64,000 nt of DNA. Origin: Paenibacillus sp. HW567. Its GTDB lineage: Bacteria; Bacillota; Bacilli; Paenibacillales; Paenibacillaceae. Positions 8,727 to 18,165 of this stretch are shown in pieces. The notes beneath the pieces are model-generated. The model was given only the letters and a program-made list of their open reading frames with translations, ran no database searches and was not told the origin of the DNA. The stretch is from contig NZ_KB910518.1 in NCBI RefSeq assembly GCF_000374185.1, positions 2,799,687-2,863,686 of the forward strand. The letters run 5' to 3'. The translations under genes and the position numbers were made by a program. The stretch's first letter is position 1; each line of letters begins with the position of its first letter.

Positions 8727-10064
8727 TTATAGCTTCAACCGCTCCTTAAGCGAAGCCACTTCAGCCGCCGGAGGATCAGCCTCTCCGTATCTGGCCTGAT
8801 TGTACAGATGGAGAAGCTCCCCCGGCGCAGCCGAAGCGCCTTCCTGATCCTTACGCGGCCGCTTCTTGACAGCAGTCTGCGCCCATTCGGCCACATCCGC
8901 TTCTGTCTCCTGGGGCGTCAGGTAGCGTTTCACCTCATACCCGGCAGCACGTTTGGCATTCAGCCAATGACGGTATAGCCAGCGCGTCTGCTCGCGGGAA
9001 CTGTCCATATCCTCCCACCGGTCCCGGCGCGAGGCTGGAATCAGCTTGTTGCGCCAATAGTCCTTAACCCCCTGCACCGTTTTTTCCCAGGTGAAGATGC
9101 TCTTCTCTTCATCCTTGTAGGCTGCTGCCTCCGGCGGCAGCTCTCTGCGGAGCATGGATAGTACGGCATCCATCATTCTGCGCAGCAGTCCGCCTGTATT
9201 GCGGTAGAGCCAGCGCAAGCCATAATACAGCAAGATCGCTATAACCGCTGTCGCCAAGGCATAGAAGGCAAAATTAAGAATTGTAGCGAGCAGACCCGGG
9301 TCGTTCGCTTCCGCCGCAGGCAGCTCAGGCATTGCCGGCGGCGGAGCGGCTTCGTTCTGCGGGGACTCCTCGGAGCCCGAGAACAATTGGCTAAGCCAAG
9401 CGAAGATCAGCCGCACGGCCTGCCACAGCATCAGCCCAAGTGCCCGGCCCGCACCGGCTGCCAGCGCTGCGGCCACGGCCACAAACACAATGACGAACAA
9501 GCGGTTATGGCGGCGCAGCCCTCCGGGAAGCCGCGCGGTCTCCCCTGCAAAGGAGCTATAGCGCAAATGGCTGCTGTTGGAATCCAGCAGAGCCAGAACC
9601 AGGCACAGGCTTCCGCTCCAGGTCAAGATGGACACGCTTGGCTGGAGTACAGGAATGCGGGCATAGCTAATAGCGGCAATGAAATACAGGGCAATCCCGA
9701 TAATGTAAGTTCTTAACCGGTTGCTCTGGCGGGAAGCCGCGGTCATGCCCATATACGCATATAGGAACCCGCCGGCAAGCAGCGGCAGTGCTTGGATTGA
9801 AAGTGCTCCCGTCAGGAGCAGCGCTGCCGTACCAAGCTGCAAAGCGATAACGAGCCTTTTCCACTTCCGGTTGCACCATTTCCGCTGAAGTACACCCGCC
9901 ACCGCTACCAGCGGCAAGGTATACACCCAAGGCAAAGCACCCTGTTCAGGCTGCAGATAGACCTGCAGGATGATCCACACAGGAAGGAAGAGCAGCCACA
10001 CTGCGAACCAGGAGAGCCAGAGCCGAATACCGGCTATTAGCTCCTGCATTGTCCACCGCTTCAT
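8727..10064 (-). CDS. Membrane protein with C-terminal DUF4129-like domain
   Basis: 445 residues from the ATG at 10064, which has AAGGGAGGGACAGCGC before it and overlaps the DUF58 stop by four bases (ATGA). The N-terminal ~200 residues hold about six hydrophobic helices, then a Pro/Ala-rich loop, one more helix (FAFYALATAVIAILLYYGL) and a soluble C-terminal DUF4129-like region (WLYRHWLNAKRAAGYEVKRY, LTPQETEADVAEWA). In many Firmicutes the third gene of a MoxR/DUF58 operon carries a transglutaminase core joined to DUF4129; that core is not seen here. Its role is probably in an envelope-linked MoxR complex. Confidence 0.8.
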   Translation of the reverse strand: MKRWTMQELIAGIRLWLSWFAVWLLFLPVWIILQVYLQPEQGALPWVYTLPLVAVAGVLQRKWCNRKWKRLVIALQLGTAALLLTGALSIQALPLLAGGFLYAYMGMTAASRQSNRLRTYIIGIALYFIAAISYARIPVLQPSVSILTWSGSLCLVLALLDSNSSHLRYSSFAGETARLPGGLRRHNRLFVIVFVAVAAALAAGAGRALGLMLWQAVRLIFAWLSQLFSGSEESPQNEAAPPPAMPELPAAEANDPGLLATILNFAFYALATAVIAILLYYGLRWLYRNTGGLLRRMMDAVLSMLRRELPPEAAAYKDEEKSIFTWEKTVQGVKDYWRNKLIPASRRDRWEDMDSSREQTRWLYRHWLNAKRAAGYEVKRYLTPQETEADVAEWAQTAVKKRPRKDQEGASAAPGELLHLYNQARYGEADPPAAEVASLKERLKL

Positions 10065-11149
10065 GCGCTGTCCCTCCCTTCCGCCGGAATATCCAGCCAC
10101 TCTACACCATTACCCAGCCTCTTAAGCTGCTCGGCGGCAACCTGGAGCTCCGTACCCCGGTGACAGGAAATGATCAGATAATCGGTGTCGCTGGCTCCAC
10201 TCTCCACTTCCAGTTCCAGCAGCCTGCTCATTGGCAGCGTTCTGTCCAGGTTCAGCCTGGCCAATAGCCCCAGCAGGTCTTCAAGCCGGTCCACTTGCTC
10301 CGCATGAACCGGGTCACGTTCTCCTTCGCCATCCAATCTTCCATTGCTAAGCAGTCCGGTCTCGATGCCATGCCCCATCCCATATTCTGCAACAGTGGCG
10401 GCATACCGGATTCCCAGCTCAATCCGTTCAACATCCGTGACCGTTCTCCACATGGAATCGCTGATCTCCACATTCAGACAGATGACCAGCCTGGAATCAG
10501 CCGTATAATCCTTTTTGTGCACCTGCAGTTGTCCGGTACGGGCTGTCGCCTTCCAGTTAATCGACCCCAGAGAATCCCCGGGACTATACTCACGCGTGCC
10601 TGCTGTAAGGAACGGGTCCTCCACAATCCATCTTTTGACCGGCAAATCGCCAAGCCAGCTATGGATCGGGAGGGGGAGCTCATGCAGTTGCAGCATCACG
10701 GGATACACCATTAATTCGAGCTGCAGCGGAAAGGTTCTGGTGCTCCGGCTAAGCCCGAACAAGTCCCCTGTGGTCATGGTGGCCGTATCCAGGCGGAATA
10801 ACCCGCGCTTCTCACAGCGGACCGAATGTCTGCGTTTGATATGACGGTAGGATCTTAAGTAGAACAGGCTCACATGGTTCTGATAAATGTCGCCGCTGGA
10901 AATGCCCAGATTTTCCTGGCTGCCGAAATCCAGACCCCGGGCAAAACTCGATTCCAGCCGCAGCCAGGGCAACGGCAGCAGCTTGGCGTTGACGATTTCC
11001 TCTACCATTTCAACCTGCTCCCCTTCATAGACAGCTTTGGAAGAGAAGTAACGGGAATAACTGACCTTCTTGAGCGCATTCCGCTGGTAGACCGCTGAAA
11101 TGAACATCAGCAGCAATACAGTGCTGATGATGAACCAGGGCAGAGTCAT
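10061..11149 (-). CDS. DUF58 protein (MoxR partner)
   Basis: 362 residues. It starts with a membrane anchor (FIISTVLLLMFISAVY) and has the DUF58 signature near residues 180-210 (REYSPGDSLGSINWKATART, then GQLQVHKKDY). A von Willebrand-A-like fold follows (RLVICLNVEIS). DUF58 proteins are encoded next to MoxR ATPases and are thought to act with them in complex maturation at the membrane. The start is two bases after the MoxR stop, and the stop overlaps the next gene, so the three genes are translationally coupled. Confidence 0.9.
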   Translation of the reverse strand: MTLPWFIISTVLLLMFISAVYQRNALKKVSYSRYFSSKAVYEGEQVEMVEEIVNAKLLPLPWLRLESSFARGLDFGSQENLGISSGDIYQNHVSLFYLRSYRHIKRRHSVRCEKRGLFRLDTATMTTGDLFGLSRSTRTFPLQLELMVYPVMLQLHELPLPIHSWLGDLPVKRWIVEDPFLTAGTREYSPGDSLGSINWKATARTGQLQVHKKDYTADSRLVICLNVEISDSMWRTVTDVERIELGIRYAATVAEYGMGHGIETGLLSNGRLDGEGERDPVHAEQVDRLEDLLGLLARLNLDRTLPMSRLLELEVESGASDTDYLIISCHRGTELQVAAEQLKRLGNGVEWLDIPAEGRDSA

Positions 11150-11151
11150 CG

Positions 11152-12129
11152 CTATTCCACCCTTCCGCCTCTATATGCGGAAGCCGTCTCCGCAGGAACC
11201 TCCACTTCACGCAGCACTTGCTCCACAAGCTCGGCGGCCTGCCCTTCCCGGGAGCCCGGTCCGCGCTGGAGGAGCAGGCGGTGCGCCAGCACGGCACCGG
11301 CAACTGTCTTAATATCATCCGGCAGCACATAATCCCGGCCTCTGAGGAGCGCGTACCCCTGCGAAGCGCGGAGCAGGGCGAACCCTGCCCGGGGACTTGC
11401 TCCGAGCCTGACTGAAGGCGCCTTACGGGTAGCTTCGACAATGGAAACCATATAGGCCAGCAGATCATCGCTGACGCTGACCGCCGCAGCAAGCCGCTGG
11501 AGCTCCTGAATTTCTCCCGCTGCGGCAACGGGTGCCGTATCCAGCAGTGGATTGCTCTCGCGGAATCTTTGCAGGATGTGAACTCCCTCTTCAAAAGTCG
11601 GATAACCTGTCGTAATCCGCATCAGAAACCGGTCGAGCTGCGCCTCCGGCAGCGGAAAGGTCCCTTGGCTGTCCACCGGATTCTGCGTCGCAATGACGAG
11701 GAACGGTGCATCCAGCCCATGCGTCACACCGTCAATCGTAATCTGCCGCTCCTCCATGCATTCCAGCAGGCTGGACTGGGTTCTGGGCGTAGCCCGGTTA
11801 ATCTCGTCAGCCAGCAGAATACTGGCGAATACAGGCCCGGGGCGGAACTGGAATTCACCGGTCTGCTGGTTATAATAGTTGATTCCGCTCAGGTCCGACG
11901 GAAGCAGATCCGGGGTGAACTGAATCCGCTTGAAGGAGCAGTCCAGCGAGCGGGCCAGCGTCTTGGCGAGCAGCGTTTTTCCTGTGCCGGGCACATCCTC
12001 CAGCAGTACATGACCATTCGCCAGCAGCGCAGTTAGAAGCAGGTCCACCCCCTTTTCCTTGCCGACAACCACCTTGCCCAGATTAACTCTAATCGCTTGT
12101 ATTATTGCCGCAGCTTCCTGAAGATTCAT
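11152..12129 (-). CDS. MoxR-type AAA+ ATPase
   Basis: 325 residues if started at the ATG at 12129 (MNLQEAAAI), with GGATGGTG upstream; an ATG at 12153 is possible but has no ribosome binding site. Walker A is EDVPGTGKT and Walker B is LLADEINRA. Sensor 1 is VIATQNPVDSQGTFPLPEAQ, and a C-terminal lid carries ASPRAGFALLRASQGYAL. MoxR proteins are chaperone-like ATPases that assemble or activate partner proteins. It is the first gene of the MoxR/DUF58/DUF4129 operon. Confidence 0.93.
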   Translation of the reverse strand: MNLQEAAAIIQAIRVNLGKVVVGKEKGVDLLLTALLANGHVLLEDVPGTGKTLLAKTLARSLDCSFKRIQFTPDLLPSDLSGINYYNQQTGEFQFRPGPVFASILLADEINRATPRTQSSLLECMEERQITIDGVTHGLDAPFLVIATQNPVDSQGTFPLPEAQLDRFLMRITTGYPTFEEGVHILQRFRESNPLLDTAPVAAAGEIQELQRLAAAVSVSDDLLAYMVSIVEATRKAPSVRLGASPRAGFALLRASQGYALLRGRDYVLPDDIKTVAGAVLAHRLLLQRGPGSREGQAAELVEQVLREVEVPAETASAYRGGRVE

Positions 12130-12269
12130 GAGGAATAACACCATCCGTTCCATATATTAGGTATGTATTAGAGTTTAATCATACCAGAAAGCGCCTCCAA
12201 ATTATAATAGATAAGTCTCAGCGGAAATAATATAGCCGCAGCTATACCCTACAGCATGTATGCAACGCA

Positions 12270-12296
12270 AAAAGGAACCGGCAGCCGCCGGTCCCG
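12270..12296 (-). terminator. Terminator of the aldo/keto reductase gene
   Basis: On the minus strand a GC-rich stem (GGGACCGGC-GGC-TGCCGGTTCC) is followed by TTTTTGCG. It is placed 50 bp after the stop at 12344. Confidence 0.75.
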
Positions 12297-12343
12297 CTTC
12301 GCAGCACCTTCAAATCCATTCAGTCCATCTCAGCCCAAATATC

Positions 12344-13321
12344 CTAATAACCAACCACCGGATGCGGAAGGTAGGCTTCTTCCAACCGCAGAATCTCTTC
12401 CGGGCTCAGCTTAATTGATACCGCAGCAGCCGCATCGTCCAGATGCTCCGTCTTCGTGGCTCCAACAATTGGAGCCGTCACCGGCTTCTTCTGCAGCACC
12501 CAGGCTAGCGCCACTTGGGCACGCGGAACTCCCCGTTCCCCGGCGATTTCCTTCACCCGGAGCGCAACAGTCCGGTCGGCTTCTTCGGTTCTCGCATACA
12601 GTGACTTGCCGAATTCATCGTTTGCCGAACGGGTGCTTGTGGCCTCCCAGTCTCTCGTCAGCCGGCCTCTGGCAAGCGGACTCCAGGGAATTACGCCAAT
12701 TCCCTCCGCTTCACAGAGCGGGAGCATCTCCCGCTCCTCTTCACGGTACAGCAGATTCACATAGTTCTGCATGGACACGAACCGCGTGAAGCCATTGCGT
12801 TCAGCGACATGCAGCGCCTTGAGAAACTGCCACGCAGGCATCGAGGAGGCACCGATATAACGGGCTTTGCCTGCTTTGACCACGTCATGCAGCGCCTCCA
12901 TCGTTTCTTCGACCGGCGTTGCCGGGTCCCAGCGGTGAATTTGATACAGATCGACATAATCCGTACCCAGCCGCTTCAGGCTGTGGTCAATCTCAGTCAT
13001 AATCGCCTTGCGCGACAAGCCTCCGCCATTGGGACCAGGCCGCATTCTTCCGTGCACCTTGGTTGCAATAACGACTTCATCACGTGTGGCAAAGTCCTTG
13101 AGCGCTCTGCCGACAATCTCCTCGCTCGTTCCATCGGAATAGACGTTGGCGGTGTCGAAAAAGTTAATGCCCAGCTCCAGCGCCTTCCGGATAAACGGAC
13201 GGCTCTCCTGTTCATTGAGGGTCCAGGCATGATTCCCGCGTTCAGGAATGCCGTAACTCATACAGCCCAGACAAATCCGTGAGACATCCAGCCCGGTAGA
13301 GCCAAGTTTTACATATTCCAT
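12344..13321 (-). CDS. Aldo/keto reductase
   Basis: 325 residues, standard for the NADPH-dependent family that reduces aldehydes and ketones in the cytosol. The (beta/alpha)8 barrel tetrad is intact: Asp56 (FFDTANVYS), Tyr61, Lys88 (VIATKVHG) and His129 (DLYQIHRWD). The cofactor site appears as IPWSPLARGRL and the C-terminal PIVGATKTEHL. The protein resembles the YghZ/'Tas' branch of general stress-type reductases, but the substrate cannot be told. It is a single gene with its own terminator; GGGAGG lies upstream of the start. Confidence 0.93.
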   Translation of the reverse strand: MEYVKLGSTGLDVSRICLGCMSYGIPERGNHAWTLNEQESRPFIRKALELGINFFDTANVYSDGTSEEIVGRALKDFATRDEVVIATKVHGRMRPGPNGGGLSRKAIMTEIDHSLKRLGTDYVDLYQIHRWDPATPVEETMEALHDVVKAGKARYIGASSMPAWQFLKALHVAERNGFTRFVSMQNYVNLLYREEEREMLPLCEAEGIGVIPWSPLARGRLTRDWEATSTRSANDEFGKSLYARTEEADRTVALRVKEIAGERGVPRAQVALAWVLQKKPVTAPIVGATKTEHLDDAAAAVSIKLSPEEILRLEEAYLPHPVVGY

Positions 13322-13424
13322 AACTGACAGCAGCCTCCCTATTAGATGATATAAACTACCAATCTTATATAGTATATCTCTGCCAGCTACATTTGAAAAA
13401 CCAAGCCCTATCCGCTCATTTCCC

Positions 13425-14906
13425 TCAATACGATGTTTTCAGCCAATTCTGCTTGGCCCAGCTCAGCTTCCCTGCTCCTGAACCATCCGAGCCTGTCAAT
13501 CTGGCGGCCAGTGTTGCAGGATCATCGGGTGTGTAGCTGTAAGGCAGCGCCGATATGCCAGACCAGGTGAACGGAATAACTGCGGCTGGCACTGGAGCCA
13601 GCGGACTTCCTGCGGTATCGCTATTGCCTCTAAAGAGGGCTCCGTTCATAGAGTAGATCGTATCGGTTGCTTTAATCTTACCTGTGTAGCTGGCGTCAGC
13701 CGGATCGGTCTGATTGTTGCGCAGCGGATACAGAATATCTATAATACTGGACTTTTCAAGCAATACAGCCCCGCCTTCCGTAGCAATAGAACCGTTGCTG
13801 GTGACCGTAAAGTGATAGCCTTTGGAGGCAATAGCCGCTTCCATCGCTGCTGTGATTCTTGATTTCGCTGCCCAAGCGGCAGAGTTATCCGCCAGAATGT
13901 TATATACATGGGCATTCCCTCCTCTGAGACGCGGCAGGCGGTCCTGAATGTCCTTGTAATAGTTATGATGCAGCGTGATCGTTAATTTGGCGTTGCTGGC
14001 ATCAAAAGATGTCGCACCGACCAGGTGCCCCTTTTTCTGCGAGCTTGCGATTGCGATCACATCATCCTTGCTGAGTCCCACGGCGCTGCTGCGAAGGTAG
14101 GCATACATTGGATAAGCAGAAGGATTGGCCTCCAGCGCATTGATCTGCCGGGTTACCCAGCTATTTGCACTTCTGTCGTCTCCCTTGAAGGTAGACCAGG
14201 AGATCGTTACACCGGTAGTGCCTTTTTTGGAATCGACCAGCCCGTCATAAGCTTTGTTGAAGGTACAGTGGTCAATCCATACATTAGTATCCTCTTCAAG
14301 TGTGATGTAGTCCCAATCATTTTTGTCATAGTCGCCTTTGGTGGATTCATCCCATTCCCACAGCTCATCAAATTCCAGATTGCGGATGATTACATTCGAG
14401 CTGCGTTTGATGGTAAAAGCAACATGCTTGAGCTTGGCTCCATTAGCCGAAAAAATCGTCAGCCCGTCGAACCCGTCCAGATTGATCTTGCTCACTCCTG
14501 TCTGTAGCAGCACCGGATGGGTTAACGGCGAATTATGGGCGGAAAAAGGCGAGGTCCGGGCCGCAGAAGGAAGCTCATTCCAGCCCAGGCTCAGGTCATT
14601 CATAATTTCCACGACCTTTACACCAGAGCCTTTCTTGAGTGCCGCCGCCAGGTCTGTTGCGTTATACACCTTCTTGTACAGCGTGGTGTTCGATTCGTCC
14701 ACGATACCGCCGCCGATGTTCCCTGCGGAGAATCCGGCCAGATTATAAGCGCTTAGCGAACCTGCCGCTGCAAGCGCAGAAGTCTCCGGTATTTCAGACA
14801 ATTCCTCCACAGAAGCGGCGCTGGCGGGGAGAATGCAAACAATTGCCATAATTAGTGCAACGCCAAGCGCTGAAAGGATTTTGAACTTCAGAAATTTCGC
14901 CGTCAT
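13425..14906 (-). CDS. Secreted pectate lyase, polysaccharide lyase family 1
   Basis: 493 residues with a Sec signal peptide (ILSALGVALIMAIVCILPAS, cleaved near ASA). PL1 enzymes cleave polygalacturonate by calcium-dependent beta-elimination outside the cell. The signature VWIDHCTF is followed by YDGLVDSKKGTTGVTISW, and the catalytic-arginine segment is DRLPRLRGGNAHVYNI. The protein therefore keeps the parallel beta-helix core. The start has GGGAGGAAATAT before it. It follows the PL9 gene by 21 bp, so both probably share one transcript for pectin breakdown. Confidence 0.93.
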   Translation of the reverse strand: MTAKFLKFKILSALGVALIMAIVCILPASAASVEELSEIPETSALAAAGSLSAYNLAGFSAGNIGGGIVDESNTTLYKKVYNATDLAAALKKGSGVKVVEIMNDLSLGWNELPSAARTSPFSAHNSPLTHPVLLQTGVSKINLDGFDGLTIFSANGAKLKHVAFTIKRSSNVIIRNLEFDELWEWDESTKGDYDKNDWDYITLEEDTNVWIDHCTFNKAYDGLVDSKKGTTGVTISWSTFKGDDRSANSWVTRQINALEANPSAYPMYAYLRSSAVGLSKDDVIAIASSQKKGHLVGATSFDASNAKLTITLHHNYYKDIQDRLPRLRGGNAHVYNILADNSAAWAAKSRITAAMEAAIASKGYHFTVTSNGSIATEGGAVLLEKSSIIDILYPLRNNQTDPADASYTGKIKATDTIYSMNGALFRGNSDTAGSPLAPVPAAVIPFTWSGISALPYSYTPDDPATLAARLTGSDGSGAGKLSWAKQNWLKTSY

Positions 14907-14927
14907 ATATTTCCTCCCACTTTAGGA

Positions 14928-16877
14928 TTATTGAATTGTTGCCCCGATATTCGTGCCGCTTGGAGTGCCGGAACCAATCAGATCGCTGCCGCTGGCCAGC
15001 TTCAGGAAGCCGCCGAGGCTGAACGAGCCATCCGCATTCCGCACAACCGAAGGGGTCAGGCTCACGAAATCGGCGCTGCTTGCCACAAGGCCTTTGGCAT
15101 TAGTGCTGGCGTTGCTTTTCCACCAGACATTGGTGCCGGAAACATCCGTGCCGCTCGTCTTGTCGCTCGATGTGCCGGCAAAGCTCAGGTTGTTCGTGAA
15201 CACATGTGTGCCTGCATCAAAAGCAAAGTTGCTCTGGCCATTGCTCCATGAGGTATTGTTGGTCAATTGAATAGAGCCGGGGTTGCTGTTGTAGGTGAAG
15301 CCATGCTTTTTATTCTGGAAGGCAATGCTGTTCGTCACAATATGATTTACAGCAATCTTGTCGCCGCCCAGCTTGAAGCCGTTTCCGTCACTGTTGGCTG
15401 TTGTGTTGCCGTCCGAGGTTTGCCCATTTTTGTAAGCGATGCTGTTCTTGATCGTTACGACACCAATCGGGCCGGTTTCCGACTTGGAGTACAGATCCCA
15501 TCCGTCATCCGTATTCCAGGCCGAAATACATTTGTCAAAAACATTGCCGGGACCAATCGTCAGCTTGGCGGCAAAGCCATCGGCATCCTCTCCATTGTCA
15601 GGATCGAAATTATCATGGGAGTATACGCCGATAATCTGGTTGTAGCTCGGCCAGTCGCTCATACTTGCTGCCGATGTAGCATAACGGCTGATTTGCAGAC
15701 CGGAGTCACGATTATGGTGGGTCTCCACATTCTCGATGATATTGTAATTGCCGCCGATGAAAATTCCGTTATCTCCCGCGCCCTTAACCTCAAGCCCTTT
15801 TACCTGCCAGTAGTGTCCAAAGATTTGCAATCCGCGTTCAGTGGAGGCAAAGCTCTCGGCGGAGAAATCAAGCACCGGCTTTTCACTTCCGTAAGCAACA
15901 ATGCTCTTGCGTGAACCGGAGGCGCCGCTGTTATCCCGCTCAATAGTAACCGGCGAGGAAAAAGCATACGTACCCCCCCGCATATAGATGGTGCCGCCAG
16001 CCGCTACCTTGGTTATTGCAGATGCAAGTGTGGTAGGGCTTCCAATCGTCCCGGCATTGCCGGCTGCACCGTTCGGAGCCACATATATCGCACCCGAAAC
16101 CGGGGGAGATGTAGGTACAGCCGTTGGAGTAGGCGAAGGCGTTGCTATAGGAGTTGGAGTAGTTGTAGGTGCTGTTGTCGGGCCGGTTGTCGCTGTTGCG
16201 CTAGGTTTCGGAGTTGCCGTAGCAGTTGCAGACGGTGTTGGTGTGCTCGTACTGGTACCGCTTACAATAATGTTGTCAAACTTGGCAGCGGTCTTATAAG
16301 CGACTAGGCCAATGCCCCCGGATGTTAAAATGTTATCGTGTGCATTTAACTGCAGCTCATTATTCACATACATGCTGATCGAATCCCCGCTTAGTTCGAG
16401 CTTAACCGTATACACAGTTCCCGCTGTGATTGGATAGTCTGTCTTGACCGCAAGCGTGCTGCTTGCACCGCCGGATTTTTTGCGGATCTCAAGTGTCCCG
16501 CCATTGCTGTTCGACAACGAAGCGGCGTAGTAGTTATTGCCGTCCACATAGCGGCCGCACACATAAGTACGGTTGCTTCCGTTAAAATTCTCCACCTTAA
16601 CATCAGCCTGAACGCTGTAATTGCTCCATGAGCTGCTGCCTGCCGAGGTGCGCCCCTCGGTGCTGTCCGACTGGTAATATACAGATGAGCCGCCGTCCTT
16701 AATCACAGACCATGTGCCAGTCGTGCTGGTCCAATTGCCGGCATTGCCGGACTCAAAATCATCGCTGAAAATACTTGCTGCTTGTACTGAGGGTATCCCC
16801 CATTGTAAGCCGCCAAAAGCAAGTGCAGCAGAAAGCGCAACGCATGCGGTGAGAGCAAATCTCTTTTTAATTTTCAC
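14928..16877 (-). CDS. Secreted pectate lyase, polysaccharide lyase family 9, with extra N-terminal domain
   Basis: 649 residues from a GTG at 16877, chosen because GGAGG lies 11 bases before it; the ATG at 16895 precedes the GGAGG. Order: signal peptide (ends near SVQA); a beta-sandwich domain, about 35-208 (IFSDDFESGNAGNW), like LamG/CBM66 folds; a Thr/Pro linker, about 209-260; and a PL9 beta-helix. The known PL9 calcium aspartates match D433 (EDADGF) and D457, D458, D461 (NTDDGWD), with the same 24-residue spacing as in Dickeya Pel9A. The catalytic lysine is K502 (DGNGFKLGG). It likely acts outside the cell on pectate. Confidence 0.92.
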   Translation of the reverse strand: MKIKKRFALTACVALSAALAFGGLQWGIPSVQAASIFSDDFESGNAGNWTSTTGTWSVIKDGGSSVYYQSDSTEGRTSAGSSSWSNYSVQADVKVENFNGSNRTYVCGRYVDGNNYYAASLSNSNGGTLEIRKKSGGASSTLAVKTDYPITAGTVYTVKLELSGDSISMYVNNELQLNAHDNILTSGGIGLVAYKTAAKFDNIIVSGTSTSTPTPSATATATPKPSATATTGPTTAPTTTPTPIATPSPTPTAVPTSPPVSGAIYVAPNGAAGNAGTIGSPTTLASAITKVAAGGTIYMRGGTYAFSSPVTIERDNSGASGSRKSIVAYGSEKPVLDFSAESFASTERGLQIFGHYWQVKGLEVKGAGDNGIFIGGNYNIIENVETHHNRDSGLQISRYATSAASMSDWPSYNQIIGVYSHDNFDPDNGEDADGFAAKLTIGPGNVFDKCISAWNTDDGWDLYSKSETGPIGVVTIKNSIAYKNGQTSDGNTTANSDGNGFKLGGDKIAVNHIVTNSIAFQNKKHGFTYNSNPGSIQLTNNTSWSNGQSNFAFDAGTHVFTNNLSFAGTSSDKTSGTDVSGTNVWWKSNASTNAKGLVASSADFVSLTPSVVRNADGSFSLGGFLKLASGSDLIGSGTPSGTNIGATIQ

Positions 16878-17143
16878 GTTAACATTAACCTCCATAGTGT
16901 TTTGTATTTTTTAACCAAACAATGATCTTTTCTGTCAGCCTCCTCTGATTCGTAATATGCAGATCGCTGAGGATTCTGTTTTTTTGCAGCGGTCAGCCTA
17001 ATCTTCACTATAAGTAAATATTTGTAATTGTACAGATGTTTTTAAGGGAGATTATTACATATATGTGAACAGAACAAAAAACCAACAAAAACGGATCATT
17101 TTTGTTGGCTAGTTCTGCTGTATACGTTGCGGCACCGCCGGAT
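16878..17143. other. Intergenic region upstream of the pectate lyase pair
   Basis: It holds the leader of the PL9 gene and the terminator of the DUF421 gene at 17079-17108. A TATAGT-like -10 on the minus strand occurs near 17010, but no good -35 was found. No riboswitch was recognised. Confidence 0.4.
17079..17108 (-). terminator. Terminator of the DUF421/DUF1657 gene
   Basis: A perfect 10 bp inverted repeat (CCAACAAAAA at 17082-17091, TTTTTGTTGG at 17099-17108) is followed on the minus strand by TTTTTTGTTC. Confidence 0.85.
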
Positions 17144-18004
17144 TCAGCTTTGAATGAAAGGCTTCAGCTTTGTGAGCAGAGCCTGCAAATCCGCAGAGCA
17201 CTGCTCATACATTTGCTTGGCTTTTTCATTATTGGTTGACAGGCCGAACATCTCCAGGTCCGCTTCACATTTCTTCAGCAAGGCATAGAGCTGCGGTTTG
17301 TCCTGCGGCTGCGGCAGCTCCACACTGTCAGTATATAAGTCTACAGTCAGCTCGCCGTAGGAATCCACCTGACCCAGGTAGACATTTTCAGCGGTCACTT
17401 CAAGCTTTCCCAGCTCACCATCCAGCCAGGCGCGTGTCAATCCGAGAGTATCCAGCGGTTCATCCATAATTTTGCCATCCATAATTACTGCCTGCGTCTC
17501 CTGCTCCGGCGCTACTTTGACACCGAGATGCTTCGGCGTTAGCGGCTGGTTCTCCCGGGTAAGCAGGACGTTAATCATCCCGTCTGACTCCATAATAGCG
17601 AATTCCACATCCGCTACCTTGAACACATCTTTTTTCCGCAGCTCTGCCAGCAATTCATCGGTGGTCAAACGCTCTTTTTTCATATTGTCTTCGAGGATCT
17701 TTCCATCCTTAATCAGCACGGTCGATTTGAAATCAATGAAGTCTCTGATCTTTTTGCTCTTGATCTGCAGGAACTCGATGCCCAGCGAGAAGCCTACCCA
17801 GACAACAAGGGCAATGATGCCCAGGTGCCACGTCTTTTCCGTATCCAAAGATATGTAAGCTGCCAGACTGCCTATGGTAATGCCTGTAATGTACTCAAAG
17901 AACGATAGCTGTGAAACCTGTCTTTTCCCAAGCAGCTTCGTCAAGAAGAAGAGTACGACCACCGCAAACATCGTTCGCCAAACAACCTCCAGCCATTCAG
18001 GCAT
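17144..18004 (-). CDS. DUF421 + DUF1657 membrane protein ('2Duf'-like spore protein)
   Basis: 286 residues. The N-terminus has three membrane helices (TMFAVVVLFFLTKLLG, YITGITIGSLAAYISL, LGIIALVVWVGFSLGIEFL), followed by the soluble DUF421/YetF region (STVLIKDGKILEDNMKK, LTRENQPLTPKHLG). The last ~50 residues (LLKKCEADLEMFGLSTNNEK) resemble DUF1657, the family encoded by the divergent gene at 18166. This double-domain layout matches the 2Duf protein of spoVA-2mob operons in Bacillus, which alters the spore inner membrane and raises heat resistance. That role is inferred here. The start has AAGGAGGATTCACTA. Confidence 0.85.
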   Translation of the reverse strand: MPEWLEVVWRTMFAVVVLFFLTKLLGKRQVSQLSFFEYITGITIGSLAAYISLDTEKTWHLGIIALVVWVGFSLGIEFLQIKSKKIRDFIDFKSTVLIKDGKILEDNMKKERLTTDELLAELRKKDVFKVADVEFAIMESDGMINVLLTRENQPLTPKHLGVKVAPEQETQAVIMDGKIMDEPLDTLGLTRAWLDGELGKLEVTAENVYLGQVDSYGELTVDLYTDSVELPQPQDKPQLYALLKKCEADLEMFGLSTNNEKAKQMYEQCSADLQALLTKLKPFIQS

Positions 18005-18165
18005 TAGTGAATCCTCCTTATCTATATATCAAGCGATGTACCAACATTCATTATTCGTAAAATGGAGTGAGATTAACCAAGAAAATTTTTCTTGTATGTA
18101 ATCCAGAGCTCCGGCAGATACTATGTTGCGAAAATTACGCGCCACTATCCAAGGAGGAATATGAA

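Noticed and set aside
18005..18165. Sigma-G promoter for the DUF421 or DUF1657 gene
   Set aside because: A TGAATG hexamer occurs, but no convincing -10 at the right distance, so sporulation control remains an inference from family only.
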